From Streptomyces subrutilus (GTDB taxonomy: Bacteria; Actinomycetota; Actinomycetes; Streptomycetales; Streptomycetaceae): DNA of 64,000 nucleotides. Every line of letters begins with the position of its first letter. Within the stretch, counting starts at the first letter, position 1. The translations under genes were made by a program, and so were the position numbers. Under the pieces are notes generated by a model that saw nothing but the letters and a program-made list of their open reading frames with translations, was not told the DNA's origin and ran no database searches. Positions 46,881 to 55,187 of this stretch are shown here, in pieces. The stretch lies in assembly GCF_008704535.1 (NCBI RefSeq), contig NZ_CP023701.1, positions 1,674,001-1,738,000 on the forward strand, in the 5' to 3' direction.

Positions 46881-48125
46881 TCAGTCGTGCGCGGGGGCGA
46901 GCACCCGTGCCAGCGCCGGTTGTAGATCGTGTACGGCCCGGCTGCTCCGGAACCGGGAGAGTTCCCGCGCGAGACGCCGGACATCGCTGTTCACCGTCGC
47001 CGAGGGTACGGCCGGCATCACCGCCAAGAGCTCCCCGGCGATCGCGCACGCGCGTTCGACCTCCCCGGAGGCCGCGTGGGCCAAGGACCTGCGGAAGCCG
47101 AATCGGGCGCGGGTTCGCAGCGCGTGCGGCGGGAGGCGACGGCACTCCCGGTCAAGGACCTCGGCAGCGGCCTTAGGCCGACCGAGGTCGTACAGGCACC
47201 AGCCGGTCGTCATCGCCGCCGGATCGCTCACGTTGGTGGTGCCGATAACGGGGCCGGCGCCGCTGCGGGCGTCGTCACTGTCGAGCAGCTCCCGTGCCCT
47301 GTCGAGGCTGCGGAGGCAGTCGAGTTCGTCGCCGACTAGCGCGTGCCCCTGCGCCTCCCGCTGGGCCGCGAGTCCCCGGATGCGCGGCGGCAGTTTGTCA
47401 CTCTGCGCCCGTCGGGCCAGGGCGACGGTGCTCGCGGCGTCCCCGCCGTAAAGCGTGACCAGGGCGCGGCGCACAAGCGCGTAGGAACCGAGGTACGGAT
47501 CGCCCCCTGCGCGTGCCAGTCCGTCGGCCTCACCGGTCCAGCCGAGTGCCGCGGCGCTGTCTCCGGCCTCCTGGGCCATCCAGCCGGTGAACTCCGCAAA
47601 CCGCGAGGCAAGCAGGAGCGCGGGGGCCCGAGTGGCGGACGGGGTGTCGGCGGCCAGCGCGGCGATCGCGCGCGTCTGGGCCTCCAGCAGGGGAAGCAAG
47701 ACCTTTGGCGCGGTGGACTGGCCGAGCATTCGTAGCTGGTCGAACTGCGTGCGGAAGGAGGGAAGGAGGGGGTCGGTGGCAGAGAACGCCTGACCGCCGA
47801 GTTTCAGTCCGAGGTCGATCAGTGCTCCCGTACCCGCCGCGAGAACCTCCCGGCGCCCGACGAGCCACGGGCTCGGGGTGGCGGCGGTTTCGGTGGTGTC
47901 CGATTCGGTCTCGGGGCGGGCTGCCAGACGCTGCAACTCACCGTTCGCGCCGAGGAAAGCGTCGCACCGCCGGGCCAGCTCGGGGGACGCAGAACGCTCC
48001 CCGCGTTCGACTTTGCTGAGGTACCCCTTGTCGTAGTTGAGCGCCACGGAGAACTCGGTCAGAGTCAGTCCCGCATCCTGTCGTAAGCGACGAAGTTCTG
48101 GGCCGAAACGTGAAGTTGCACTCAT
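46881..48125 (-). CDS. XRE helix-turn-helix regulator with TPR-like domain (second)
   Basis: A 414-residue protein. The N-terminal XRE HTH is FGPELRRLRQDAGLTLTEFSVALNYDKGYLSKVERGERSAS. The rest is helical, TPR-like, with a hydrophobic segment at LAAGTGALIDLGLKLGG. This is a common Streptomyces regulator type. It lies 318 bases upstream of the TIR operon on the same strand and is the natural candidate for its control. It resembles the regulator at 23867 only in architecture. Confidence 0.82.
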   Translation of the reverse strand: MSATSRFGPELRRLRQDAGLTLTEFSVALNYDKGYLSKVERGERSASPELARRCDAFLGANGELQRLAARPETESDTTETAATPSPWLVGRREVLAAGTGALIDLGLKLGGQAFSATDPLLPSFRTQFDQLRMLGQSTAPKVLLPLLEAQTRAIAALAADTPSATRAPALLLASRFAEFTGWMAQEAGDSAAALGWTGEADGLARAGGDPYLGSYALVRRALVTLYGGDAASTVALARRAQSDKLPPRIRGLAAQREAQGHALVGDELDCLRSLDRARELLDSDDARSGAGPVIGTTNVSDPAAMTTGWCLYDLGRPKAAAEVLDRECRRLPPHALRTRARFGFRRSLAHAASGEVERACAIAGELLAVMPAVPSATVNSDVRRLARELSRFRSSRAVHDLQPALARVLAPAHD

Positions 48126-48499
48126 TATTGGCCTCCCCTTGAATAGCGAACGTGAGGGTCGTAGCCCTTACGTGGAACTCTCGTTCACCGGTCGACACGA
48201 AGACCTATGGCGAACACCCGCCGTATCGGAGCCCCATCGCTTCGCATCCGAGAGCGAGTTTGACACGAGGCCTACCTTGAGGATCGAGGTTCGACGGTGT
48301 TGCCCGTTGCCTCTTACGCCCTCCGTTGTGCTCTGCCTGTTCCTTGCCGTGACCGGAGTCAATCGCGCTCGGGACAAATCGATCGAGAGTGACGGGGTAT
48401 GTGACTTCGCCCGATCACACCACCAAGAGCACCAAGTCGTTCAGTGCATGTGTCGATCAAGGAAGATGCCCCAATGGCCAGTGGCACGTGATCCGAGAC
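48126..48499. other. intergenic region, no gene seen
   Basis: About 370 bases upstream of the XRE/TPR gene. Short frames lack codon bias. Its lower GC content suggests regulatory or decayed mobile DNA. Confidence 0.45.
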
Positions 48500-48690
48500 C
48501 GAGACTGTCAAGGTGGTCAAGCCGCAGCAGGCGAAGGCGGTGGACAGCCGACTGATCGACGAGTGGGTCGGCCGCGGCCGGGTCGATGGCCTCCGGCTCA
48601 CTGGTGAGAAGGGGGCGTCACCAGCAATCCGAAGCTGCTGCGGGAGTTCTGACTGCAGGGCGAGATCACTTCCTGCGCAGTGTTGATCGC
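48500..48690 (+). pseudogene. IS256/mutator-type transposase N-terminal remnant
   Basis: In one frame the sequence reads VDSRLIDEWVGRGRVDGLRL then TGEKGA; in another it reads PKLLREF and, past a stop, LQGEITS. This matches the N terminus of IS256-family transposases (LIDELVxRAxxEGLQLTGExG, LxxALEGEIT). Stops and frameshifts show it is a fragment, and no terminal inverted repeats were found. Confidence 0.5.
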
Positions 48691-48694
48691 GATA

Positions 48695-49084
48695 CCGACT
48701 CCGCCACCAACCACCTCCGCCCGCCGCGCCGGAAGTGGGTCCTGCCTGGAGTTCCGCCACACCTTCCGCTGCGCGGGCGACGACTGCCCCAGCCACGACA
48801 CGGCCCTCAGGGGCTGGGAGGCCGGCGAGCCCTACCGGAAGTTCCTGCGCAAGTACGGTGAGGCCGACCTCCGCGAGCAGCTGCGTGAGCGGTGGTACGA
48901 GCGCACGTCCGCCCCGAACCGCGCCGTACACCTCTTCCTCGGCAACATCGCCGCCGACCCCAGGAGCGGGCGGCATCCAGGAGGGACCGTTCCCCCTGCG
49001 AAGGGGCCGCCGCACCCGACCTCATGCACCGCCAAGCCGAAAGCAGCCGCCCCGCTCCTGCCTCGCAATCACTACTCCGCGTAG
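48695..49084 (+). pseudogene. fragment of an unrecognised protein
   Basis: The frame contains a coherent block, FRHTFRCAGDDCPSHDTALR then GWEAGEPYRKFLRKYGEADL and AVHLFLGNIAADP, with Cys/His spacing suggestive of a small zinc-binding unit. Both ends are unnatural (Pro/Ser-rich, no ribosome site), so it looks like a truncated gene fused to other sequence. I cannot name the family. Confidence 0.4.
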
Positions 49085-49151
49085 CCCTGCCTTGACACGC
49101 GGATCGCGGGTCCCGACCAGCGGCACTCACCCTTCAAGGACCACCCCCGAT

Positions 49152-49204
49152 GGAGAGAATCTGGGGAGAATGAAGCCTCGTTGGGGAGCGGCTGGGGAGA
49201 ATCG
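49152..49204 (+). other. right attachment arm repeats
   Basis: Four TGGGGAG-type units occur: TGGAGAGAATC (49152), TGGGGAGAAT (49163), TGGGGAGCGGC (49183) and TGGGGAGAATC (49194). They mirror the pair at the left end and lie about 125 bp from the core repeat. They are probable arm-type sites for Int. Confidence 0.65.
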
Positions 49205-49309
49205 ACCGCATCAAAGGGCAGCATGGCGAAACGGCCGGAAAGACGGATCGGTGCAGACCAGAGGGTCTCTGCAGCCGGTTTCCGCAGGTCAGCGGTGTGA
49301 GGGTGACGA

Positions 49310-49497
49310 CTTCAAGAAGATCTCCTCCTGGGCGGCCATTTTGTTTGCACCCACGCTGGTGGGAACCATCTACGGCATGAACTTCGAGACCATGCCCGAG
49401 CTGAAGTGGGCGGCCGGCTACCCCTTCGCGATCCTGCTGATGGCCGTGGTCTGCGTGAGCCTGTACCTCGTCTTCAAGAAGCGTGACTGGTTGTAGA
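49310..49497 (+). pseudogene. displaced 3' end of corA (attR)
   Basis: This encodes FKKISSWAAILFAPTLVGTI through GMNFETMPEL and ends VFKKRDWL with a stop, equal to the last 60 or so residues of CorA. Bases 49329-49435 are identical to 13759-13865. Downstream differences (YLVFKK here versus YVIFKK in the intact gene) indicate this is the host's original 3' end, cut off by integration. It has no start or promoter of its own. Confidence 0.88.
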
Positions 49498-49721
49498 CCG
49501 CACATCGGCACCGTTGATCGACTTGCCTCTCGCGCGCCTGCGGAAGCCGTCCGCACGGCCCTCTGGGGAGAGGGCGCAGCCGTACGGACGCACGTCGCGA
49601 CCTGCGGAGATGGCGCGCGGGCAGACGGGGCACGCGATTTCCGACCGGTCGGGCGTCAAGGGGTAGTGTCGCCCGGTCGCGGACGGCAATCGGCTCGTCC
49701 GTTCAAACCGGGAGAACCGAC
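49498..49721. other. chromosomal gap after attR
   Basis: About 220 bases between the corA remnant and the HopJ-like gene. CGGGAGA lies about seven bases before the next ATG. Nothing else is seen. Confidence 0.5.
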
Positions 49722-50063
49722 ATGACCGATCTGACCTCGTTGCGGGCAAGCCTTGCGTCAGGTGAGCACGAGTTCGCCGACACCTTGGCCTTCATCGCCG
49801 CGCACTACACGTACCAGCCGCAGGCGTTCCGCAACGGAGAACTGGAAAACGCCGCAGGTGAGAACGAGGGTTCTTGCAAGGCGCTGGGACTGGCCCTGCT
49901 GGAAGGTCTGAGCGATCGAGAGGCGCTGCTTGCATTCGGTCAGTACTACCGCAGCGTGCTGGCGACGCCGGATGACAGCGATCACGGCAACATCCGCAAC
50001 CTCATGGCCCACGGCCTGGCCGGGGTGAGCTTCGCCGGGCAACCGTTGGTCCGCAAGAACTGA
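49722..50063 (+). CDS. HopJ-family protein
   Basis: A 113-residue protein of the HopJ type III effector family: HEFADTLAFIAAHYTYQPQAF, FRNGELENAAGENEGSCKAL and LALLEGLSDREALLAFGQYY are the family blocks. Despite the name, such proteins are widespread in non-pathogens and their function is unknown. ATG start. It is the first gene beyond the island on the right flank. Confidence 0.88.
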   Translation: MTDLTSLRASLASGEHEFADTLAFIAAHYTYQPQAFRNGELENAAGENEGSCKALGLALLEGLSDREALLAFGQYYRSVLATPDDSDHGNIRNLMAHGLAGVSFAGQPLVRKN

Positions 50064-50691
50064 CGGTGGTTCGCATCGATTCGTACGTGATGTAGAGCGT
50101 CGGGATGGGCGGCGGGCGCGGCCTGCTCCGCTCTGCTCCAGCGGCTGTGCACGGGGGGGCTCCGGCGTCTCCCACATGGAGAGCCGTACGGAGCGGCGGG
50201 GGCGCCCGGGGAGACGTCATGTGGTGGACGGTCTCCTCGTACCGCCGCCTTGGCCGTGCTGCCCGTGACGAGCCCTGACCAGGTCTTTGGCATCCGCCGC
50301 GCAGCGCCGCGGGAACCCGTTGGAGACGACTCCCCACCGCCCGGCCGTTGGTCTGCCCTGTCGCTGCCCGACCGCGCGCGTTGCCGCTCGGCGGTCCCGC
50401 GCGGTCTTGTCGGGGCAGCGTCCTGTTCATGGTGTCGAGCCGGTGCGCCAGGCATGGGCATGGCCGGCCGGCTTGCTTCGTGACCGGTCCGAACCCAGCC
50501 GTAGTCCCGCTGGGGCCCGTCGGCCTTCTGTCTTCTGCCGCCTGCGCTTTGCGCTCGAATCGTGGTCCCATCTGTCCACATAGTGGGACTGGCCTGGACC
50601 GCACCGTCTCCGGTGGACTTGGGGGGACCGCGTCCGGCTGTTGCAATGATCAAGCGAGATGCGCCCAGCAAGCGAACCGGGAGAAACCCCT
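50064..50691. other. intergenic region without supported gene
   Basis: About 630 bases with short frames on both strands that overlap one another and lack domains. The promoter of the biosynthetic-type operon should lie towards its right end. No repeat or hairpin stands out. Confidence 0.5.
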
Positions 50692-51336
50692 TTGAAAGCC
50701 CCAGCACTGAGCGCAGGCGAGAAGCCGTCCGGAGCGGCCGAGCTGACCCGATTCACCGCCGTCGTGGCCGCGGTGGACACCGCGGCTTTCGGCGCCCTGC
50801 TCGAACTGCGGCGCCAGGAACTGGCGTTGCGGTCCGACGACGTGTTCGAGCGCGCGTCGGAGGTCGCCGGGGTCTACGCCCGGTGGTTCGACGCGCACGG
50901 CGTGACCTGTCCGCTGCCCGGCCAGATCGCCACGGCCCGCCGCAAAGGGCTGCCCGCGATCGGGCCGGCCGTCGACGCCCTGCTGTACGCCGAGCTGACC
51001 ACCGGCGTGCTGATGGGCGTCCAGGACGCCGACGCCATCGACGGCGACCTGCACTTCGACTGGGCGGAGCAGGGCGAGACCTTCGCCGGCTTCCGCTCCA
51101 CCGTCACGTGCGCCCGGGACGAGCCCGTGGTCCGGGACGGGGCCGCGATCGTCGCCTCCGTCCTCCAGGGTCCCGACCGCCGGACCAGCGTCACCAAGAG
51201 CTCCCGCCACCTGGTCTTCACCGTGTACGACGCGCCCGGCCTGGGCGCCGAGGACTTCGACGGCGCCGTACGGCTGCTGCGCGATCTCCTCCGGGACTCC
51301 GGAGCCGTCCCCGACGTACTGGAGGTGAGTCTGTGA
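50692..51336 (+). CDS. B3/B4 tRNA-synthetase-like domain protein
   Basis: A 214-residue protein whose C-terminal part (LLYAELTTGVLMGVQDADAI, then VLQGPDRRTSVTKSSRHLVF) resembles the B3/B4 domain found in phenylalanyl-tRNA synthetase beta and in stand-alone editing-like proteins. Such a domain could bind or hydrolyse an aminoacyl species. Start TTG with GGGAGA seven bases before; an in-frame ATG at 50659 is the alternative. It is coupled by a four-base overlap to the next gene and heads the putative biosynthetic operon. Confidence 0.65.
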   Translation: MKAPALSAGEKPSGAAELTRFTAVVAAVDTAAFGALLELRRQELALRSDDVFERASEVAGVYARWFDAHGVTCPLPGQIATARRKGLPAIGPAVDALLYAELTTGVLMGVQDADAIDGDLHFDWAEQGETFAGFRSTVTCARDEPVVRDGAAIVASVLQGPDRRTSVTKSSRHLVFTVYDAPGLGAEDFDGAVRLLRDLLRDSGAVPDVLEVSL

Positions 51337-52181
51337 CCGGCACCACCGGCACCACCGGCACCACCGGCTTCCCGGGCGCCGGCTGCGAGCAGCCCTCTCA
51401 GGAGCCGCTGCCCAGCCGGCACCAGCGGCGCATCCTGGTGTGCGTCGACGAGTCGGAGGCGGGCGGGTGCGCGGGCGGGTCCGCGGGCGGGCAGCCGGAC
51501 GTGTACGCGGCCACGGCCCGCTGGCAGCGCCAGTACGTCGGCAGCGTCTACGTCCGCGTCTCGGGCACGCCCGAGCAGCAGCGCGCCGTCGTGGCCCGGT
51601 TCACCGCCGCGGGGTGCACCCTGCAGGGCACCCACTTCTACCGGGCCGCGGATGTCGGGGTACTGGTGTCGCTGGCCCGGCAGCTCGAAGCCCTGCACGG
51701 CGAAGCCCTGCACGGCGAAGCCCTGCACGGCGAAGCCCTCCGCGGCGAGGCGCTTCCCGTCGGAGCGCTCCGCGCCGACGTCCCGCCCCCCGACGTCCCG
51801 CTCTGCGACGGCGAGTTCGATGCGGCGCGGGTCGCCGAGCTGCTGATGGTCGGCGCGACCGACGTCGTCGGCCCGTACCCGCAGCGGTACATGGCCGCCG
51901 CGCGGGCCGCGGCCTCGTTCGTCAACGACCGGCTCGGCGAGGCCTGGCTGGCCCTGCCGATGGTGACGAGGGCCGAGGGGACGTGGTGTGCGGCCGGGGG
52001 GCCGCACGCGCGAGGGGGCCGGGGGGACCGGACGGGCTTCACCCCGGACGAGCTGGAAGACCACTTCGCCGGCACGGCGAGGGCGCTGGCGGCCGAGACC
52101 GAGAGCCGCCTGGAGGTCCTGGACCGGCTCGCGATGCACGGAGAGAGCGTTCCGTGTCCGGTGGCGGCCCTCTCCGAGTGA
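51333..52181 (+). CDS. hypothetical protein of the B3/B4 operon
   Basis: A 282-residue protein I do not recognise. It begins with a Gly/Thr run (TGTTGTTGTTG), then DVYAATARWQRQYVGSVYVR, and has a tandem ALHGE pentapeptide repeat (about 51690-51745) in the middle. The C-terminal half (DAARVAELLMVGATDVVGPY, then RYMAAARAAASFVNDRLGEAW) looks globular and helical. GTG start overlaps the previous stop by four bases, so it belongs to the same operon. Confidence 0.6.
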   Translation: MTGTTGTTGTTGFPGAGCEQPSQEPLPSRHQRRILVCVDESEAGGCAGGSAGGQPDVYAATARWQRQYVGSVYVRVSGTPEQQRAVVARFTAAGCTLQGTHFYRAADVGVLVSLARQLEALHGEALHGEALHGEALRGEALPVGALRADVPPPDVPLCDGEFDAARVAELLMVGATDVVGPYPQRYMAAARAAASFVNDRLGEAWLALPMVTRAEGTWCAAGGPHARGGRGDRTGFTPDELEDHFAGTARALAAETESRLEVLDRLAMHGESVPCPVAALSE

Positions 52182-52268
52182 CCCGCGGCCCCGCGAACCC
52201 GCGGCCCGGCCGACCCGCCGCACCATGCAACTCATGAGCGCCACAAGCGATCTGGGGGGAACTGCGCG

Positions 52269-53615
52269 ATGCGCACCACCACTACTCTGCGCGCCGTACT
52301 CGACTTCGACCTGAACGACTACATCGGCAACGCCCGCGCCGTGGGGCGCGATCTGCTCGACCCGGCGTTGCGCGCCTGGATGGCCGAGGCGTATGAGGAC
52401 GTCGTCGTCCTCCTCGCCCTCGACCGGGACCGGCTCAGCCGCAGCGAGTACACGATGCTCCGCTTCGCCGAGCTCGTCTTCCAGGCCGAGTGGAAACTGG
52501 CCCTCCCCGAGGGCGAGGCGCCGCAGGAGGTCGCCTCGCGCGGCGGCGGCCCGCTGGACCGGCGCGGCAAGCGCTACCAGCCCTACGGCAACGTACGGCT
52601 CCTCAACCACACGCTCGGCACCCGCAGCCACGCCCCCGACGGGGCCGTCGAGCGGGCCTGCTGGCAGACGATCCGCGCCACGGCGGAGAGCTGGCGGGCG
52701 TACGAGCGGCGCACCCTGGAGGGAACGGAGAAGTGGGCGCAGGACGCCCTGCCCTCCGACGGGCAGCTGACGGAGCGCATCGCACGGCTCGGGGCGCTGG
52801 TCTCGCTGACCGTCGGCCGCGCCCCCGCGCTGCGGACCGCCGCGCCCGAACCACCGCACCACTGGCGGGACTACGTGCTCACGCCGCACGGCCCCGCCAA
52901 CGTCCTGGAGCACCTGGCCGTGCTGCCCCAGACCACGCAGCACGACGAGGTCACCTTCCTGCGGGTGATCCACCTCGTCGAGGCGACCACGTGGGGGGTG
53001 CTCGCCCGGGTCATGTCCGCCGCGGAGTGGCTGCGCGGCGGGCGGTGGGAGTACGCCGCCGAGTGCCTGGGGCGCGCGGCGGACCTGGCCGCGGCCCAGA
53101 CCGAGGCCCTGCTTGTCATGCGCAGGACGATGCCCGTGGAGCACTTCCAGGGTTTCCGGGAGGCGACCGGCGACGCCAGCGCCGTCCAGGCCTTCCCCAC
53201 CCAGCTGCTCCACATCCACCTGCTCGGGGTGCACCCGGAGAAGACCGGCGCACTCGCCGAAGCCACGGAGAACGCCTACGTCCTGATGTACCAGAACCCG
53301 GACTTCGAGCCGCTGCGGGAACTGCTGCGCCGGGTGCCGGCGGGAGAGCCGGGGCGGCGGGTGCTGGACGCGGCCCACCGCCTCGACCAGGAGCTGTTCG
53401 CCTGGCGGAAGATCCACTACGGGGTCGCGCTGCGCTACCTGCCCACGGAGGCCACGGGCTCGGGCGGCACCTCGGGGGCCCCGTACCTGCGGAGCTTCTA
53501 CCAGGACAGGCTGTTCGACACGGACCGGTCGCTGATCCCGCAGCACCGCTTCGGGCCGAGCACCGTCCTCAGCCCCTGGATCCGGTCCCGTCCCGCGCTC
53601 TCCCCCTTCAACTGA
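52269..53615 (+). CDS. tryptophan 2,3-dioxygenase-like haem protein
   Basis: A 448-residue protein of the tryptophan-dioxygenase superfamily. The C-terminal part has LFAWRKIHYGVALRYLP, corresponding to the RxxH haem-ligand region, followed by TGSGGTSGAPYLRSF, the GTGGTSG-type substrate loop. A ranging helical segment LLHIHLLGVHPEKTGALAEA lies before it. Members oxidise aromatic amino acids or related rings. ATG with GGGGGA upstream. Its 3' end overlaps the convergent MocR gene by eight bases. The likely substrate is an aromatic amino acid. Confidence 0.75.
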   Translation: MRTTTTLRAVLDFDLNDYIGNARAVGRDLLDPALRAWMAEAYEDVVVLLALDRDRLSRSEYTMLRFAELVFQAEWKLALPEGEAPQEVASRGGGPLDRRGKRYQPYGNVRLLNHTLGTRSHAPDGAVERACWQTIRATAESWRAYERRTLEGTEKWAQDALPSDGQLTERIARLGALVSLTVGRAPALRTAAPEPPHHWRDYVLTPHGPANVLEHLAVLPQTTQHDEVTFLRVIHLVEATTWGVLARVMSAAEWLRGGRWEYAAECLGRAADLAAAQTEALLVMRRTMPVEHFQGFREATGDASAVQAFPTQLLHIHLLGVHPEKTGALAEATENAYVLMYQNPDFEPLRELLRRVPAGEPGRRVLDAAHRLDQELFAWRKIHYGVALRYLPTEATGSGGTSGAPYLRSFYQDRLFDTDRSLIPQHRFGPSTVLSPWIRSRPALSPFN

Positions 53616-55032
53616 CGGGACCCGTCGGCCGCGTCCCGTCGGACTGCCGGGTGTACACACCCCCGATGCGACGGATCGCCTCGGAGATGCCCGACCGGCC
53701 CAGTGCGGTGTACCCCAGCACCAGCCCGGGCCGGGCCGTGGCCGGATCGTCGTAGTACGCCCTGCTGCCCTTGACCAGGACGGACCGCTGGAGCGCCTCG
53801 GCCACCAGGCGCTCCTCGTCGGTACGGGGCGGCAGCGCGGCGAGGACGTGCAGCCCGGCGACGGGGCCGACCAGGGTCGCGGCCGGCAGGTACTGCTCCA
53901 CGGCCTGCGTCAGCATGGCGTGCTGGGCCAGGTAGCGCGTGCGCATCTTGCGCAGGTGCCCGTCGAGCAGGCCGCTGCGCAGGAAGTCCGCGAACGCCAG
54001 CTGCATCAGGCCGTCGCCGCCCAGGTCGCGCCTGACCCGGATGGCCTCCATCATCGAGGTGAGCGGCGGCGGCAGCACCAGCCAGCCCAACCGCAGGCCG
54101 GGAGCCAGGAGTTTGCTCGCCGTGCCCGCGTAGATGACCCGCTCGGGATCGGCGGGCTGGAGCGCCAGGTGGCGTCCGCGGTGCTCCAGCCACAGCCCGC
54201 CGTCGTAGTCGTCCTCGATGATCCAGCCGCCGGTGTCCCGCGCCCACCGCACCAGCTCCTGCTGGCGGTTGGGCGACATGGGCACGCCGAGCGGGAACTG
54301 GTGCGAGGGCGTGACCAGGACGGCCCGCACCCGGCTGGCGTAGAGCTGCTCGATCTCCACCCCCTCCGGCCCCACCGGCACGGCCAGCGTCCGGATCCCG
54401 TTCTCCTCGACGAACTGGCGCTGACGGTCGTGGCTGGGGTCCTCGACCGCCAGTCTGTCGATGCCCAGCTCGCTCAGGGCCGCGCAGATCAGGCCCAGAC
54501 CGTGGGCGAACCCGCCCGTCACCATGGTGTTGTCCGGGTGTCCCAGCACGCCGCGGACCCGGCCGAGGTACGCGACGAGCTCCGTGCGCAGCTGTTCCAC
54601 GCCGAGCAGCGGCGGATAGCCGAGTCCCTGGTAGCGGGCGGTGGTCACGGCCCGCTGGTAGGACGCCATCCATTCGCGGTGCGGGAAGGTGGCCGGGTTG
54701 GGCGTGCCCGGCAGCAGGTTGAACCGGGCCGACGGGATCACCCGGTCGACGAGCACCACGGGCTTCCTGATCCGGGTGTCGGCATGGGCCGCCACCCGCG
54801 TGCCGGAACCGCGGACCGACTCCAGCAGGCCCTCTCCCGTGAGCTTTTCGTACACCTCCACCACGACGCTGCGGGACACCTTCAGGTCCTGGGCGAGCTG
54901 GCGGCTGGACGGGAGCCTGGAGCGGGGCGCCAGCCGGCCCTGCTCCACCTGCCTGCGCAGCTGGTCGGCGATCTGGGAGCCGAGTGGCTCCTGGGTGTCG
55001 CGCCGCACCTCCAGTGTGACGTGCCACGTCAT
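53608..55032 (-). CDS. MocR-family regulator (GntR HTH plus aminotransferase-like domain)
   Basis: A 474-residue MocR/PdxR-type regulator. The N-terminal GntR winged helix is IADQLRRQVEQGRLAPRSRL through DLKVSRSVVVEVYEKL. The C-terminal fold-type-I PLP domain has TGGFAHGLGLI, EDDYDG and the PLP-lysine region YAGTASKLLAPGLRLGW. These proteins regulate in response to PLP or amino-acid derivatives. It lies between the convergent haem-protein gene and the divergent ATP-grasp gene and probably controls both. Confidence 0.9.
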   Translation of the reverse strand: MTWHVTLEVRRDTQEPLGSQIADQLRRQVEQGRLAPRSRLPSSRQLAQDLKVSRSVVVEVYEKLTGEGLLESVRGSGTRVAAHADTRIRKPVVLVDRVIPSARFNLLPGTPNPATFPHREWMASYQRAVTTARYQGLGYPPLLGVEQLRTELVAYLGRVRGVLGHPDNTMVTGGFAHGLGLICAALSELGIDRLAVEDPSHDRQRQFVEENGIRTLAVPVGPEGVEIEQLYASRVRAVLVTPSHQFPLGVPMSPNRQQELVRWARDTGGWIIEDDYDGGLWLEHRGRHLALQPADPERVIYAGTASKLLAPGLRLGWLVLPPPLTSMMEAIRVRRDLGGDGLMQLAFADFLRSGLLDGHLRKMRTRYLAQHAMLTQAVEQYLPAATLVGPVAGLHVLAALPPRTDEERLVAEALQRSVLVKGSRAYYDDPATARPGLVLGYTALGRSGISEAIRRIGGVYTRQSDGTRPTGPVS

Positions 55033-55187
55033 GTTGTCCCCCCAAATCCACTGCGTGTAGCGGTCGTCGCGAATTTACAGCCGGATCCGCATTGGTCCGG
55101 TGGCGAGCCGCTCAACTGGCCTGGCGTGCAAGTTTCCTGGTCAGCAGACTGACCAGCCGATACGCCCCGCCGAAAGGTCTACGCGCC

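Larger units (their letters stand above)
13759..49435. mobile_element. integrated mobilizable island in corA (about 35.6 kb)
   Basis: A 107-bp perfect direct repeat of the corA 3' region (13759-13865 and 49329-49435) bounds a segment containing integrase, excisionase, replication genes, MobC, relaxase and three cargo blocks. Arm-type TGGGGAGAATC repeats lie about 125 bp inside each end. No FtsK/SpoIIIE-like TraB was seen, so it fits an integrative mobilizable element rather than a classical actinomycete conjugative element. A left-arm-like block at about 41.93 kb suggests two accreted elements. Use of a protein-coding attB rather than a tRNA gene is atypical for Streptomyces elements. Confidence 0.85.
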
